Positions 1 to 12,236 of a stretch of DNA of 64,000 bases are shown here, piece by piece (the stretch's first letter is position 1; each line of letters opens with the position of its first letter). The position numbers and the translations under genes are program-made. The notes under the pieces were generated by a model that was not told the DNA's origin, made no database searches, and saw only the letters and a program-made list of their open reading frames with translations. The DNA lies in NCBI GenBank assembly GCA_020152595.1, contig JAIGNY010000703.1:288501-352500 (forward strand), written 5' to 3'. This DNA comes from Chiridota heheva. Taxonomy: Eukaryota > Echinodermata > Holothuroidea > Apodida > Chiridotidae.

Positions 1-653
1 TTATTTGCAGTAAATCAGTGATTGTTTTGGCTGTGAATCAGATGATCAACTTTTCAAGTGGCATTTATCAAGAACAGTTTTGTTTATATTTTAAAGTTGT
101 TTTCATATTTAGAATTGGGTGTCATGACTATGTGCGTTTTTATTGTGACATCAAGGTTATACCTTTCTGGTAATAAAGGGTTGCATTTATTAAAGGTTGT
201 TGGAATTCTATCATTCCTTTTATAAGTTTTAGTTTATCAAAAATTCCCAAGATAGTTACAAAAAGTTATTTATTTATGTGTTTAAATAGAAGATCACAAA
301 GTTGCTGTTAAAGTGTGTACTTGGATGTATACTTAAGGGATGGAATAGGAAGTTATGGTCTTGAAATTAAGCTGTTTTTACATCCAAAAGTATCATTATG
401 GCCAAATACATTCTAGCCCAATCTCATAAAAAAATTAAAAAATTAAAAATCATGAGGGAATGTTTAACCATAATTTTTGAATGTAAATTGTATGAATTGT
501 GGATTTCTATAAGAACATCATTATTATTTTTTTGGTTGGGAATAGAAGGGTACCGAATGGGCACTACAAAATATAATACATGACACTGCTACTTCTTTCC
601 TCTTTTGTAAAATCATTATTCATGTGATGTTTACTTATAAATTTCATTGTAAG
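1..653. other. AT-rich tract without recognisable gene
   Basis: I see no coding signal, tandem array or paired inverted repeat. Open frames are short and of random composition. Confidence 0.5.
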
Positions 654-881
654 CAGGGGCGTGTCTAGCTTTTTTTGCAGGGGAGAAGGGGGATTAAGGA
701 TAATTCAGTCGATATGAATACAAAATGCCAACATCCTGTTTTCTTTGATTCATATTATTTCTTTGATTCAGTTCTTTTCTTTGATTCAATTAATTATATT
801 TATGGCTTTGAAAAACTTTGGGGAGGTTACAGCATTTTCAGAGGCCCCTAATAACCCTCCCCCCTCTTAAACAAGCCACTG
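654..881. mobile_element. possible short non-autonomous element with CAGGGGCG-type ends
   Basis: The left end reads CAGGGGCGTGTCTAGC and the right end, reverse-complemented, reads CAGTGGCTTGTTTAAG followed by G-runs, giving a weak terminal inverted repeat. The interior holds three TTTCTTTGATTCA-like repeats near 750-790. CAG-GGGC ends resemble hAT-type MITEs, but I cannot find a clear 8-bp target duplication, so the class is uncertain. Confidence 0.28.
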
Positions 882-1525
882 ACTAAGAAATGTTTTTGCC
901 CCCTTTATATCTGAGTGTTGCACTTGTAATCCCTTCCCAAAATATCAACAATTAAAAGATGTTGTAGCAATGCCAGCTTTGTAGCTAGACTGGCAAGTTA
1001 GTGTACCACTAATTAGCTTAAAATGGCATACGATTTGCAAAAAAATAATTTTAATCATATTTAAATGCTAAATCTCATCTAACTACAGGTAAACTGGGAA
1101 ACAAGGACAAGACATGAGATGACATTACATCCTATTATTCATAACATACTGAATAAAGGTTGGGACAAATTTATGGTTAAGACTAGACCTTGTTTTCATA
1201 GCTTGACAAGCCTGGGTTCACCACCTGTTCTGTATTGTTGATGGCCTAGCCCCCTAGTGTGAAGTCATGCATGAAATACATATTTTCGCCTTGCTTCATT
1301 GTCCAAGTGCCAGGAGCTAAGTTGTTATCATATTTAATCTGTCAGTGAGTTTAATTACCACACTGAAATTGATGTGAAGTGACATGATAGAGTAGCTAGG
1401 ATACCCACCTTTGGGTGCATATTACCTATGTGACATGGGATTTGTTCTCTCTTATTCCTGATTATGATCCCCCTTCCCACCTGGACCGATGACCTAGCTC
1501 AATAAAGAAAACAAAAAAATTCTTA
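882..1525. other. unannotated AT-rich tract
   Basis: No gene or array is visible. The last 80 bases (about 1445-1525) resemble the sequence left of the related inverted-repeat element near 36.7 kb, so the true boundary of that repeat family may lie further left than I drew it. Confidence 0.4.
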
Positions 1526-2140
1526 TGTGTTCTCATTTGAGTGCGAGCTTGCGATCAGACCCAGTGCTAGGGATCTGATTGCAGGTCATGATAAGTGGAA
1601 TCGTTAAAGGAAAGGAATCATCCTATACATAAATGCAGAAGTGAACGCCACTGTGCTAATAACGTCACTTCCGGTTTTCAATTTGTTTGATTGATTGTGA
1701 GAAATCTGTGATACTATCGATAACACATGTAGGCCCCTATGTCAGTATATTCGGTCCGAAGGATGTTTGATCGATAACATAGCAGATTTCAATAGGGAAA
1801 ATTAAATACTGGAAGTGATGTTACAAGCTCAGCGGCATTCACTTCTGAATGTATTTATGGGATGATACCTTTCCTTTAAAAAAACAAAAAACATTTTATA
1901 GGCCCCTAACAGGATATTGTATAACTAATTAGATCGCGCATCACTGATCTGCATTGACAGAAGAGTCAGACTCATTCAGTTTGAGATTTTCATCGGTGGA
2001 TCTGATCACCTGCTCCGGATCATGATCCTACCCGCGCCATGGATCAAGATCAAGCGACTGAGATAAAATCTGGTGAGCGATCTCACGCTAAAAGAATCGG
2101 TGGATTTTTTCATGAGCTCGCACTCAAGTGTGAACACACT
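1526..2140. mobile_element. inverted-repeat DNA element, copy 1, interrupted by a nested MITE
   Basis: The left end (TTTGAGTGCGAGCTTGCGATCAG region, 1537-1559) is inverted at the right end (GAGCTCGCACTCAAGTG, 2113-2129). The interior matches a second copy at 36.79-37.37 kb, including the GGCCCCTAACAGGATATTG stretch near 1900 and the GGATCTGATC...CTGCTCCGGATCATGATCC stretch near 1998-2026. The second copy lacks the 276-bp insertion at 1604-1879, which shows that the insertion is a separate, later event. There is no coding capacity, so the element is non-autonomous. The transposase family is not identifiable from the ends. Confidence 0.6.
1604..1879. mobile_element. palindromic TTAA-flanked MITE nested in the 1.5-2.1 kb element
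   Basis: The left end TTAAAGGAAAGGAATCATCC is mirrored by the right end GGGATGATACCTTTCCTTTAA. Complementarity extends inward for roughly 130 bp per arm (CAGAAGTGAACGCC against GGCATTCACTTCTG, ATCGATAACA in both arms), so the whole element can fold back. TTAA at both ends fits a piggyBac-like target but is also part of the palindrome, so the duplication cannot be separated from the terminus here. It shares the first eight bases, TTAAAGGA, with several other elements in this window. Confidence 0.75.
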
Positions 2141-4269
2141 CATGATGTGTCTGGGTTTATAGTCAAATGTTAAAAGGTGATGATTACGCTGTTGGATATT
2201 TCTCCTGAGGGTGATTACCATGTTGGATATTTCTCCTGAGGAAACTCATCATTCAGTTTGTTATTCGTTTTAGTTTCAGTTTGTTATTCTCTGTCATGTT
2301 TCTTCGTTTCAGTCTTAGGCAATGTACATTGCTATAAATACTCAGACATGTTGGCGTTTTGTCTCTTGTGAATTAAAATTAATGTAAGATTTACATAGGA
2401 ATTTAATGTTAGCATATTGTTAAATTTGAACTTTTTTGAAATACCATTGGCATTGCAGCATTGTCTGATTAGAGGGAGGGGACGGACAGTACGTACTCTA
2501 TCTTTCAGAAAAATAGAAATGTTAGGCTGTTTGACAGTTCGAATTTAAAAGGATGTAATAAGGCCTAGGAATTGACCCCACTGAGGGGGAGAGGGGGGAA
2601 AATTCCATGAAGGAAATAAATCGCACCAGAAAGAGTGAGGTTATAGGTTGGGAATTTTCCCTCAGCCCAACCACATCTTCTCTTCTTCTCCCCTCTTTCA
2701 CTGTCATAGCTTCTCCTCTCCAGTGGTGTAGCCACACTCGGGGGCGGCTGCACCAGGGCGGCCGCACAAGAGCCCAGGCTCCAGGGGGACTCAGTGACAA
2801 GTACCATAAAAACACCTTTCCGCTGATTCGCCTTGCAGTTGTGTAACAGGCACAGACAGTAACCAAACTGGGCCCATGTATTTTCGGAGCCCATTTTCAG
2901 TACCAACGGCCAACATTGCATGGGGAGGGAGAGGGGGAGGGGAGGAAAATTAAAATAGTGAGGTAGGGGAGGGGGACACTGGGGCGTCAATAAAATGATA
3001 AAAATGTCCTTAAAATTTTAAAATATTAATTACAACAGTTTTGTCCAAGATTGTCTAGGATAAGCCTTTCCTTTGTGTCCCTCTTGCAAACAAGCCCTTC
3101 AATCATAAGTCCGGCCCAACAAAAGATAGATAAATGGGCCGTTTCTTTCTGTCCCTTGCTACAGTATCATGAGAGGGCTTCTTTAGTCATATGTCAGATG
3201 CACCAAGAAAGGTACATATAATGGGCCTTCTTTTCTGTCTCTTGTTATAATGATGGGCCTTTAATCATAAGTCAGGCCCACTGAAAACTATGAAAATGAT
3301 GCAAGAACCCGCTGCTTTTGCCGATGACAGATCTTACACCATGGGAGGTTATCAAAGAGGTAGCAACTGGGACGGACTAGAGATAGATTTGAACACTTTG
3401 CCTTGGTGGGGAGAGGGGTTCTAAAACTGATTAGCACCACTTCTAATTGAAATTCATGATCCCACCTTAAGTGCCCCTTTAAAGTCATGCCCCCTCACTT
3501 TTTGAAATCTGCCTACCCCTCTGGAAGTTATTGTTCTCCACATTTAATGCATGCTAATGTAAACAGCCTTGCCGATTGTAAGCTGGTACATGCAGACCAA
3601 CAATGATATAATTTTGTTTTACACAAATGGAAATTACGCTTAGGAAACCCCAAACTGTACGAAGGCCATGGATGTGTCACTTTATCTTTCATGTTTTAGT
3701 TGTTATGCCACAGGTATATTTTGTTTCCAAAATTTCTGAAATGTATTCATGTTTTATTTTATTGGTTTTGAACATTCAGAGCTGCTATTACCATCTATCA
3801 AATGTTGCCCCTGTCAATCCAAATCCCCAGGAGCACTTGGGTGTTTTGTTTTTAATTCTCTGAAGTCAAAGGTTGCCAAACTGAATTCTCCTGAGTATAC
3901 CACGGGGCATAACTTTTGTTGTTGATAGCTCATTTGGGCTATGAATTGGGTTTAAAAAACCTATTAAAAGCCAAAAAAGGAAATAGAATAAATGGGTTAT
4001 TTCAAGCATATAATATGATTGAATCTCTGGCTGTAAAATTACCAGTGTTAATAACCCACTGACACAAAAAACCAAAACAACTTGCATTCCCCTGTCGCAT
4101 TAGACGCTTGACATGGCTTGCAGTAATCTTATCCACAATAACTTGTTTTTTTGCTTGCAATGCTACAAACTTTCAACTAATAGCTCCATAATTACTACAA
4201 CCCTGGAGAAAGTGAAAATAGCTCCATGCTGCTATTTTATGCATAAATCAGTGCATTTTTAAAGAAATT
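2141..4269. other. unannotated intergenic tract
   Basis: No gene is supported. A 33-bp direct duplication (GTTGGATATTTCTCCTGAGG core) sits at about 2178-2241. Near 2725 the phrase CAGTGGTGTAGCCACAC begins a G/C-rich patch that recurs in variant form elsewhere (5106, 44500, 48118) and probably marks ends of old elements. Short open frames on both strands between 2520 and 2990 overlap one another in low-complexity G-rich sequence and are not convincing. Confidence 0.45.
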
Positions 4270-4720
4270 TTTAGTGGTTGGGTAGGGGTGCCAATACACA
4301 AAATGGACTTTTTCAATAAATTTTTGACTTGTTATATGCCCTCTCTGGACAATTTTCTTCGATTTTCAGAACATTTTCTTTAAACTTTCTTTTATTTTCG
4401 GGTAGTTTTTTTCAAATTTCGGTAAATTTTGCTCATTTTTGGGAACTTTTTGGCCAATTTGGGGGTAAATTCCTTCACTTCTGGATAATTTTATTTTATT
4501 TTTAGAACATTTCAAAAAAAAATTCTTTTATTTTTGGGAACTATTTTTCAATTTTCAGAAAAATTTTCTTAAATTATCAGAAACTTTTGCTCACTTTTGG
4601 AATTTTTTTAGCCAATTTTGGGGTAATTTGTTTTAATACCGGACAAATTCCTTTAATTACAGGAACATTTTCTTCTATTTCGGTAAAATCACCATTATCT
4701 GTGATTGGTATCTTAAAGGA
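4270..4720. repeat. degenerate AT-rich tandem repeat
   Basis: Phrases such as TTTTCGGTAAATTTTGCTC, TTTTTGGGAACTTTTT and GGCCAATTTGGGGGTAA recur every 25-30 bases with many substitutions, so this is an old, diverged array. Phrases in inverse orientation (TTCCGAAAA, GGCCAAAATG) occur at 53.2-53.4 kb, suggesting a dispersed family. Not coding. Confidence 0.5.
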
Positions 4721-6266
4721 TTCAGGGTCAAATAAATCCATCTTATATTAAAGAGGGCTTCAAAAGATAATTTAAAGATCCTTTTAGTTAATATTTTGTT
4801 ATAATAATTGCCACTTGGAAGTGTATTTGTTGGATGCTATTAGGCCTAGATGCTATTATTGATTAATTGTAATTCATTAATTGTGATAATTAATTATTTG
4901 CTCAGAATGGCTAATACATTATCAATGTTAAAATCATGCCTTGTTGCAAGGATGTAAAATCCATCTTGATTTTATATAAAAGTATTGTGCTGTTGGTATG
5001 TTTGTTTATGATTTCTATTTCACTTAAAAGCAAACATTGTTAATAGAATTTGCATCTTAAAAACAATTTTCACATATTCAAACAATATTAAAGCTTGCAC
5101 ACGCAGTGGGGTAACTAGAGTCCTGCGGGCCCGTAGGGATTTTGGCCTCTGTAGCGATGTCGGAACCACAACGGCAAGGAAGGGGGGGGGGAGGGAAGGG
5201 GCACTGCCCCTGGCCCTAGAGTAAGGGGGAAGAAGCTGCCCTTTTGAAATTGTGTGGATGGGGGCAGGAGGTTGCCCTTTTGAAAGTTGTGGGCGGACCA
5301 GTCTGAATCGGTTTTGAAACTCATTTAAATTTATTCTAGGTCATTCCTGAAGCTTGAAAACAAATAGATATCCATTCACTCACAATAACTACAAAATACA
5401 TAAAAGGTTGTCACATTTAGTTTTTGACATAATTAAAGCATAACATTTTACCAAGTCACCGACACTGAGGGCCGTGGTGGGAGAAGGTAAGCCCCCATTA
5501 ATTTTCTAAGCAGCAATTTTCAAAGAATTTTTTTAGTACTTGTTCACCAGATGGGTAATTGTCAGCATTGGTCCTGGCTCCCCAGTCTTTAAAACCCATA
5601 GGTGGAATTTACCTTCCGAAAGTGTGGAAAAGTCAAAGTGACGAGCAACAACTGTTGACTTACAAGAGTGCCCTTTTTCTAAATGAAAAATGCGCCTCAA
5701 TTACTGTCAAAAAATGCACATGAACTTGATTTTCTGCGCTCTCCGCTTCCCCGAATTTCTTCCGACACCTCTGGCGCTTTGGGTCCCATAACAAAGATAT
5801 TGCAGTGTCATTGTTAGAGGCTAGACCCAAATCGATTTTGCCCAGGGCCTGTAAGGTTTACCCACCCTTCCGAGCATTCCAAAACCTTTTGTTGTGCCAC
5901 TGCTAATCAAACTTGTATTCCTTTCCTAACAACCCCAGCCTACCCAATGTAACTCCTCACCAACAGGGTATAAAAACAGTCTTATACCCACCCCAAAAAC
6001 TTATATTGAGCTACTGCGTCATTTATGGGTGGGAGATTGGAGAGGTCGCCCCCAAAAATTTCCAAAGAAAGAAAAAAAAGGACCAACCTTTTTAAATGAG
6101 TAGACGTAGACAGTGGTGATCGAATACAATATTAGACGTTTTTAGGCACCTCCTTTTCTAACCAAAATGCATAGCTTCCAGGGGCTTTGTCTCTGGATCC
6201 TACTAGGGGCCCTTGGGCGGGGTCCTTGGGTGGGGACCTTGGTCAGGATCCCCGAGCGGCCCCCAG
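4721..6266. other. unannotated intergenic tract
   Basis: No gene recognised. At 5106 an AGTGGGGTAACTAGAG phrase opens a G-rich patch of about 100 bp with a pure G run near 5183, of the kind that recurs at element ends in this window. Confidence 0.4.
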
Positions 6267-6481
6267 CAGACTTGTAGTGTGCGTACATTTTTCGTACTCA
6301 TGAGCACAATTTTAAGTTTGTACTCATACTCATGAGATTAAGACCATGTACTCACACTTTTCTTCAGTATAATGCAAATTTTAATTGCTTGTACTCGTGA
6401 AAATGACTTGTACTTGTACTCATGAATTTGTAATTGTACTCGTACTCATACTCATGGAAATGTACTCACACTACAAGTCTG
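6267..6481. mobile_element. 215-bp MITE with AGACTTGTAGTGTG inverted ends
   Basis: The left end CAGACTTGTAGTGTGCGTAC is the inverse of the right end GTACTCACACTACAAGTCTG, with one mismatch in 20 bases. The interior is built from repeated TACTCATGA and TACTCGT words. It has no coding capacity. The terminal repeat is unambiguous, but the superfamily cannot be assigned. Confidence 0.7.
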
Positions 6482-6896
6482 GCCCCTAGATCCCACGCTG
6501 AATGTACAAAGTGTATGCAGCTGGCAGATCCACCTCTCCCAAAGTAAAAACCTGGCTATGCTCTTGATGCTGGGGGCCAGGGGACCGCATACCACTGGCG
6601 CCATCCCGATTTCAGCAATTTAGAGGTGAAAAATTGGATAAAGGGAACTATTTGTATTGTGGAAGGGTCCCAGGTCAAAAAATCAAGAATTTATAGGATC
6701 TTGACTGGATGATAAATAAAAATGTCCATCTTTTTAGACTTCTCTTTTAGTTCATTGTGAAATTAAGTTATTTTTGTATTGTTATTTACATTTCTTTTGG
6801 CTTTATTTTGTTGGGTCCCCCTTAGGGTCAGAGGCCCCTGGCTTTGCTCTGGTGTAGCCCCATTGCATTACTTGATGAATCAAAGTTGTCTTAGCA

Positions 6897-6983
6897 GTGA
6901 TGGTGGAGACAGGGGCATTGGAAGCAGGGATGGTGGAGACAGGGGCAATTGAAGCAGGGATGGTGGAGACAGGGGCCGCTTAC
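6897..6983. repeat. 30-bp tandem repeat, about three copies
   Basis: GATGGTGGAGACAGGGGC occurs three times at 30-base spacing, the first two separated from the next by ATTGGAAGCAGG and AATTGAAGCAGG. It lies just left of a TTAA-flanked MITE and may belong to the same larger repeat. Confidence 0.7.
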
Positions 6984-7033
6984 TGGGATCATGCTGCCTA
7001 TATTTTCGAATTGGCGCATTTGTCGCGGGTTGA

Positions 7034-7141
7034 TTAACCCTTACTCTACCATCACTTTTTTGAAAATGCGCTTGGGAGGCGGAGCCAAAGATGGGCACCC
7101 AAAACGGCGATAATATTGCCGCTTGGTAGAGTAAGGGTTAA
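7034..7141 (-). mobile_element. 108-bp TTAA-flanked MITE (TTAACCCTTACTCTACCA family), copy 1
   Basis: The ends are TTAACCCTTACTCTACCA and its exact inverse, TGGTAGAGTAAGGGTTAA. The interior is the reverse complement of the two copies at 17.2 and 17.5 kb, including GCGATAATATTGCC and the GGCGGAGCCAAAGATGGGCA stretch. TTAA plus a CCC start is typical of piggyBac-type elements, so this is probably a piggyBac-derived MITE. The 55 bp to its left also match the sequence to the right of the 17.2-kb copy, so the MITE may be part of a longer repeat. Confidence 0.8.
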
Positions 7142-8243
7142 AGGGGTGTGCATCCAAATAAGATAATTTTTTAATGTATTTACCTCCTGTTAATGTGTTT
7201 GTTTGTCTGTTGAGGAATTGTCGAGAAAGAAATATTCATATGAATTAAGGAGAGTATTTCATCAGTTTTCTTACAGGCACAAGGACCCTTTGCGATTCTG
7301 GAATTTACAGTCATTCTTTACTATATCTTCCCAATATTCCTCATAAAGTTTTGAAAAACTGCTACATGGTTTTCTGTCTCATCTAATTACTGGCTTACTT
7401 TGCAACACTTTTTAAGGTTGCAACACTTTTTAAAGAAATGGAGATAACAGCATTTTTGAAGGAAATGGTAGGGATATTTAAGTGTATATGATAAAGAAGA
7501 AATTCTCACTCAGGGTCGGTAGACAGTAGGGGGTGCAGTAGGGGCTTCCTCCTCCACAGTAATTTGCAAAGTACGCATTATTCAAATTATGAAAATATGT
7601 ACCACATTCAATATCTGTAGTTAAGTCAGAAGTTTTTAAAATTCCTTTAGCTGTTGCCCCTCCTTCCCCCACCCTATAAAATATTCCTGCTTACGACCAT
7701 GCTCTCAAGTATAAAGTGCAAAAAAAAAAACGTTTTTGAAATAAGTTCTTCCTTACCCTTTCTCTCATGTACTGTAAACATTTTGATGATTGTATTTTAC
7801 TAATTCTTTTGAAGTCAAAAAGTATATATACTTTCTTTCAAATATCAATATTTCTTTAGTAAATTTAATTCATTTGCTTAGTTTGGACAAATCTTTAAAG
7901 GTATACTGAAAGATCAATTAGTTTAAGAAGTTTGTCTACTTTTTTAATTGAGGTCATACTCTTTATTCTGTATTTTGTTTGTACACCATTTTCTCCAATA
8001 AGGAAACAATGGGTAAGGATTTCTTTTGATACTCTGGCACCTTGAAGGAGCCCTCGGTGAAAAAGTGTCTTGTTTTGTTAAAAGTTTTGGAAATTACTAT
8101 CTAGTGTTGATTGCTTTGATAATAGAGCGGGGTTAAAAAATAACACAAGTCAGAATTATGAGGCTTAAAGGATATTCTGTATTGAGATGAACACAGGAAT
8201 ACAACTTCAGATGTTTCTAATATAAACTGACGTAAGATATTGA
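7142..8243. other. unannotated AT-rich tract
   Basis: No gene, array or inverted repeat that I can support. The phrase AAGGAGCCCTCGGTGAAAAAGTG near 8045 resembles the end of the small element at 9574-9809. Confidence 0.4.
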
Positions 8244-8790
8244 GGTTTGATGATGATGTATTGATGATGATGATGTATTGATAACGATGATGTATTGATG
8301 ACGATGATGTATTGATGCCGATGACATATTGATGACGATGACGTATTGGTGACGATGACGTATTGATGATGATGACGTATTGATGACGATGAGGTATTAA
8401 TGCCGATGAGGTATTGATGCCAATGACGTATTGATGCCGATGACGTATTGATGGCGATGACGTATTGATGGCGATGACGTATTGATGCCGATGACGTATT
8501 GATGCCGATGACGTATTGGTGCCGATGACGTATTGGTGCCGATGACGTATTGGTGCCGATGACGTATTGGTGCCGATGAAGTATTGGTGCCGATGACGTA
8601 TTGGTGCCGATGACGTATTGGTGCGGATGATGTATTGCTGCCGATGATGTATTGGTGCCGATGATGTATTGGTGCGGATGATGTATTGATGCCGATGATG
8701 TATTGATGCCAATGATGTTCTGATGACGATGGTGTTTTGATGACGATGGTGTATTGATGACGATGATGTATTGATGACGATGATGTAGCC
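8244..8790. repeat. 17-bp minisatellite with TGACGTA in most units
   Basis: The unit is TGCCGATGACGTATTGG and close variants, about 32 head-to-tail copies. Edge units carry GATGATGTATTG and inner units GATGACGTATTG, so the array is more uniform and richer in CG at its centre. Because 17 is not a multiple of three, all three minus-strand frames read the same 17-residue cycle (HRHQY, TNTSSAP), which gives long but spurious open frames. Each central unit holds TGACGTA, similar to a CREB/ATF half-site; any regulatory role is inference. Confidence 0.9.
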
Positions 8791-9055
8791 AATCGGGAGC
8801 CACAGATAATTATGTTAAGCATTAAAATTAAAGACAGTGATAAGTACAACAAATGGGACTTTTAGGCTAAGAGGTATTTACTTACTTAGAAACACTGCAG
8901 CCACTGAGATGGATGGACAATGGGGCTATTTCCTCAAATTAAAGCCACATCAACAACTTCAAGTTAGAGGTAAACAGATTTGAGCTATCTTTTTATGAAG
9001 AAGAAGAAGTTTGCAGCTAAGTTTATTGCTCTGTGATAAAACTGTGATGTTTTAT

Positions 9056-9573
9056 GAACTGAACAGTCCAGGAGAATCCTGGAGTTTTGGTGTAATGATA
9101 AATACACCAAAACTTGGAGCTTCACATTCATTATACTATCCATGGAGGCCGCCATATCAACTAGTAATAACGTTAAGTCAATTGGGATTTTTTAATGAGA
9201 ATGCAGGGGGTATTTTTGAAAGAAAAAACCGATATCAAATGAATGTATTCATTAGATTTGACTGCGACTTTTCAATTTCACTGTGGACTTCACGATAAAA
9301 TAACAAAAGAATTCCATTGACTGAATGTTGACTTTTTGAACAGCCTTCTCAACACATGATTCTGTGTTGACTTAGTCATCGCTGATACCGTGTACATGCA
9401 ACATACGTTACATTACACAAACACTACCATGTTCTTAGTCAAAGTCCCATTGATATAACGTTATCACAAATTAAAATGGCGGTCTTCATGGATCTTAATA
9501 AATACAAAGCTCCAAGTTTTGATGTATTTTCTTATTACACCAAAAGTCCAGGATTCTCCCGAACTGCTGAAGT
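9056..9573. mobile_element. fold-back element with about 140-bp arms
   Basis: The left arm (about 9058-9200, with GGAGAATCCTGGAGTTTTGG and CCAAAACTTGGAGCTT) is complementary to the right arm (about 9430-9571, with AAGCTCCAAGTTTTG and CCAAAAGTCCAGGATTCTCC). Arm identity is moderate with small gaps, so the element is old. It abuts the next TTAAAGGA element. No coding capacity. Confidence 0.65.
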
Positions 9574-9809
9574 TTAAAGGAGCCCTCTGTCGAAAATTGA
9601 AGGTACCTTTTTTGCTGTCGAGGGAACTTTGAAATAACACAGGTCTGATTTTTGATACTCGAAAAATTACTTAAGTAGTACAACCATAATTAATTTGAAC
9701 ATTCGTACAAAAATATTTTCAATACCATTACATGCCATGAAGGTGTGTTAGAATATTCTTGAGACTCAACAAAAATATGCCTGTACTTTTTGACTGCAAG
9801 CTCCTTTAA
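9574..9809. mobile_element. small MITE with TTAAAGGAGC ends
   Basis: The left end TTAAAGGAGCCCTCTGTCGA pairs imperfectly with the right end, whose inverse begins TTAAAGGAGCTTGCAGTCAA. It is AT-rich inside and non-coding. It belongs with the other TTAAAGGA-ended elements of this window. Confidence 0.5.
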
Positions 9810-10659
9810 ATATGAAAATGCCTTCTGAATCATGTTAAATATTCGTCATCCATCCATCAAAAAAGTATGTCACAACACATACAGTAGAAAGACGGCATAT
9901 TATAGGAGTCAATTAAATCATGTCAAAGAGCTATTATATACAATATACAAAACACAAAATCATGTAAACACATAATGTGGAAATACGTTTTATTGTTCAC
10001 ACTTCTGTGCATGGATTTAGGTCATGGCCACTCTTTGAAAAATATATGTTTGATAAGCTTCCAATAATTTACTATAAACATGTGTAAATTTGGTCAAACT
10101 TTTAAAACGAACCTGTTATGTATCCCCCCTCCCCTCCCCTCACCTCCCTCTCTATCTCACAGTGTCTTGGCACAAAGTGTTAATATATTACTAATAGATT
10201 TTCAAACTTTTCTCTGAAAAATGCTTTTTTTGAGAAAGTGCCCTTTTGAAATCTAAAAACATAATAAGCATTTGGAATTTTAAAGCTACAATCACTGACA
10301 AAATTATTTGGCACTTTTTCTTCCCCCTACTACCCCTCTTCAAAGTTGGTGGTAAAAATTTGAGAGAATAAAGTTCTTAGCCTCTTCATTTTTAAACCAG
10401 TAATCATTGAACAAAATTATTTGGCACTTTTTCTTCCCCTAGTACGCCTCTTCGGGGATGGAGAAAAGTGCTTTATTTTTAAAGTATTTTAAGCTGATTG
10501 TCTGAGTTTCGAATTGAAAAACAGAATATCAAAGGGTGTGAGTGATGGTTTATTTATTTAGTTATTTATGGTATCATGCAGGTTTTGTATAAAGCTTTGG
10601 AATGAAAAATATTTAAAGACAATTATGTTTCTTATAAATTATGTGTTGAAGTAAGTAGC
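9810..10659. other. unannotated tract with one 113-bp direct duplication
   Basis: AAATTATTTGGCACTTTTTC occurs at 10301 and again at 10414, with similar flanks, marking a degenerate direct duplication. The same GGCACTTTTT phrase occurs in the hairpin at 54.4 kb. Nothing else is supported. Confidence 0.5.
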
Positions 10660-11510
10660 TTCTAATTCAGTTTCAGTGTATTTACTTCATAGGCCACAAG
10701 CCTTTTCATATTTACAACATGGCAAATGCTTACAGCAACAAAATAGAACATATAATACATACATGTTCAACAAATTTTAGGTAAATTAGATTATGCAACT
10801 AATCATATGAGTCAATTTCTCTTCGAAATACTCAAGCTTTCTGTAAAAAATGACTTGTGCGCAACATAAGATGGAACCGCTGAAGTGATGGATTAACATA
10901 AAAACACTTTGGAATATACAATGATCTTATTTCAGAAAAGCATGGGCATTGGAGCAAAAAATAACACTCATCTTCGACTTTGTGCAAGTTACAAAATATG
11001 CAAGTGCTATTTTCACATGGAATTTTATGACGGCCTTTATGTATTTTAAGATTCAGACAACCACATCAAAACTTGGATAGCAATTTGCGTAATTTGTTGG
11101 ACTGGATGTACATAATGTAAATTTCAAATTCATTATGGGTTTTGATTTCATTTTATAAGCAAGACTATTCATAGAAGTAATTTCTGTTTGCCAAGTCTGG
11201 TTATTTATATCAATAATTCTTTGCAGGAAACTTGCTAAAAAGAGAGAATAATTATTAACACCTTGGTTTAACCAGACATTCCCAAAACATGTAGATAAAA
11301 GTATATGTTTAATATCTGTGGCCCAGCATAGTATATCATTACTAGCCATGCTAATGAAAGGAAGCAATGACAAGAATGTAGATTAATTATAATTGTATTT
11401 ATATTTAGACAGCGTGGAATTTTGGAATGAAATGTATAATGTTGCGCAATATTATCAGAATTTAGGATCATGCATGAGGTCATGTGATTAAAACGGTATT
11501 ACAGCTAGTA
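10660..11510 (-). pseudogene. LINE (non-LTR retrotransposon) C-terminal ORF2 relic, 5'-truncated
   Basis: Read on the minus strand, two overlapping frames between about 11480 and 11053 give the segment WATDIKHILLSTCFGNVW followed by LQRIIDINNQTWQTEI. A third frame near 10940-11040 gives CIFCNLHKVEDECYFLLQCP and then FSEIRS. This order matches the C-terminus of the LINE fragment at 15.9-16.8 kb on the plus strand, including the terminal CX2C zinc-finger-like motif (the usual His is Tyr here). At least two frameshifts break it. The 3' end carries a small hairpin (AAAAGGCTTGTGGCCTAT on the minus strand, near 10690-10708) also seen at the end of the other fragment. The clade is not assigned; the reverse transcriptase core is absent. 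Confidence 0.7.
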
Positions 11511-11531
11511 TTCATTGGACACTACAATATA

Positions 11532-12041
11532 CAGTCTGGTCCATGCTCCGATAGGAGATCTTCTCAGTGATTGGGAGATTGAGCCATGCACAGTGTCCAA
11601 CATTTAAACTGTTTAAAATTTCAGCCATTAATACTTATTTGGCTTTTCAATTTCTGTTATTCTAAAGTTGTATACTTTGAAAATGATATTGAAATTGATA
11701 TTTCTGGAACATTCTTTACATAATTTGAGCTTTTGCTGGTGACTAAAACTTGAAAATCTGCTCTTCAGAAATTATTGCAATGAATTTTCAAATTTACTTT
11801 AAAATTCTATGGTTGAAAGTCAAATTTGCCCTGGTGAAAATGGAGAATGTAATTTTGTCATTCTGTTGCACCAAAAAAATTATAATATTTCTCACACATT
11901 TTTCCTATCTTTGGCTTAAACCTTTTTTACCATTATGTATTTCTATACAGAGTTTTGAATTTGGAAAGATGCATTGTGGGTTATAATTACAAGAAATCTC
12001 CAGTTTGGGAGATCTCCTGATCAGGAGCATGGACCAGACTG
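11532..12041. mobile_element. 510-bp DNA element with CAGTCTGGTCCATGCTCC inverted ends
   Basis: CAGTCTGGTCCATGCTCC at 11532 is exactly inverted at the right end (GGAGCATGGACCAGACTG, ending at 12041). Further pairing follows inward (GATAGGAGATCTTC against GGAGATCTCCTGATC). Flanking ATA on both sides could be a short target duplication. The interior is AT-rich with no credible protein. It lies immediately left of the G-rich array. Confidence 0.75.
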
Positions 12042-12236
12042 ATAAACAAACTTCGCCGAATTTATTCGTATTACTGACAATGCAGATTATTTCAATCATG
12101 TGGGGCAAGAGCTGAACCCCAGAAATGCCAGAATGGTATATTTGATAAATTACAGTCAAGTGGATATTGGAAAAGTTTTGCACAAGTAGTTGTGACTGGC
12201 TTTGAGTCTATTGGTGCAGAAATTAAACACTGGATA

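Noticed and set aside
8101..8852. Three overlapping minus-strand frames of 151-203 codons
   Set aside because: All three read the same 17-residue cycle because the DNA unit is 17 bp.
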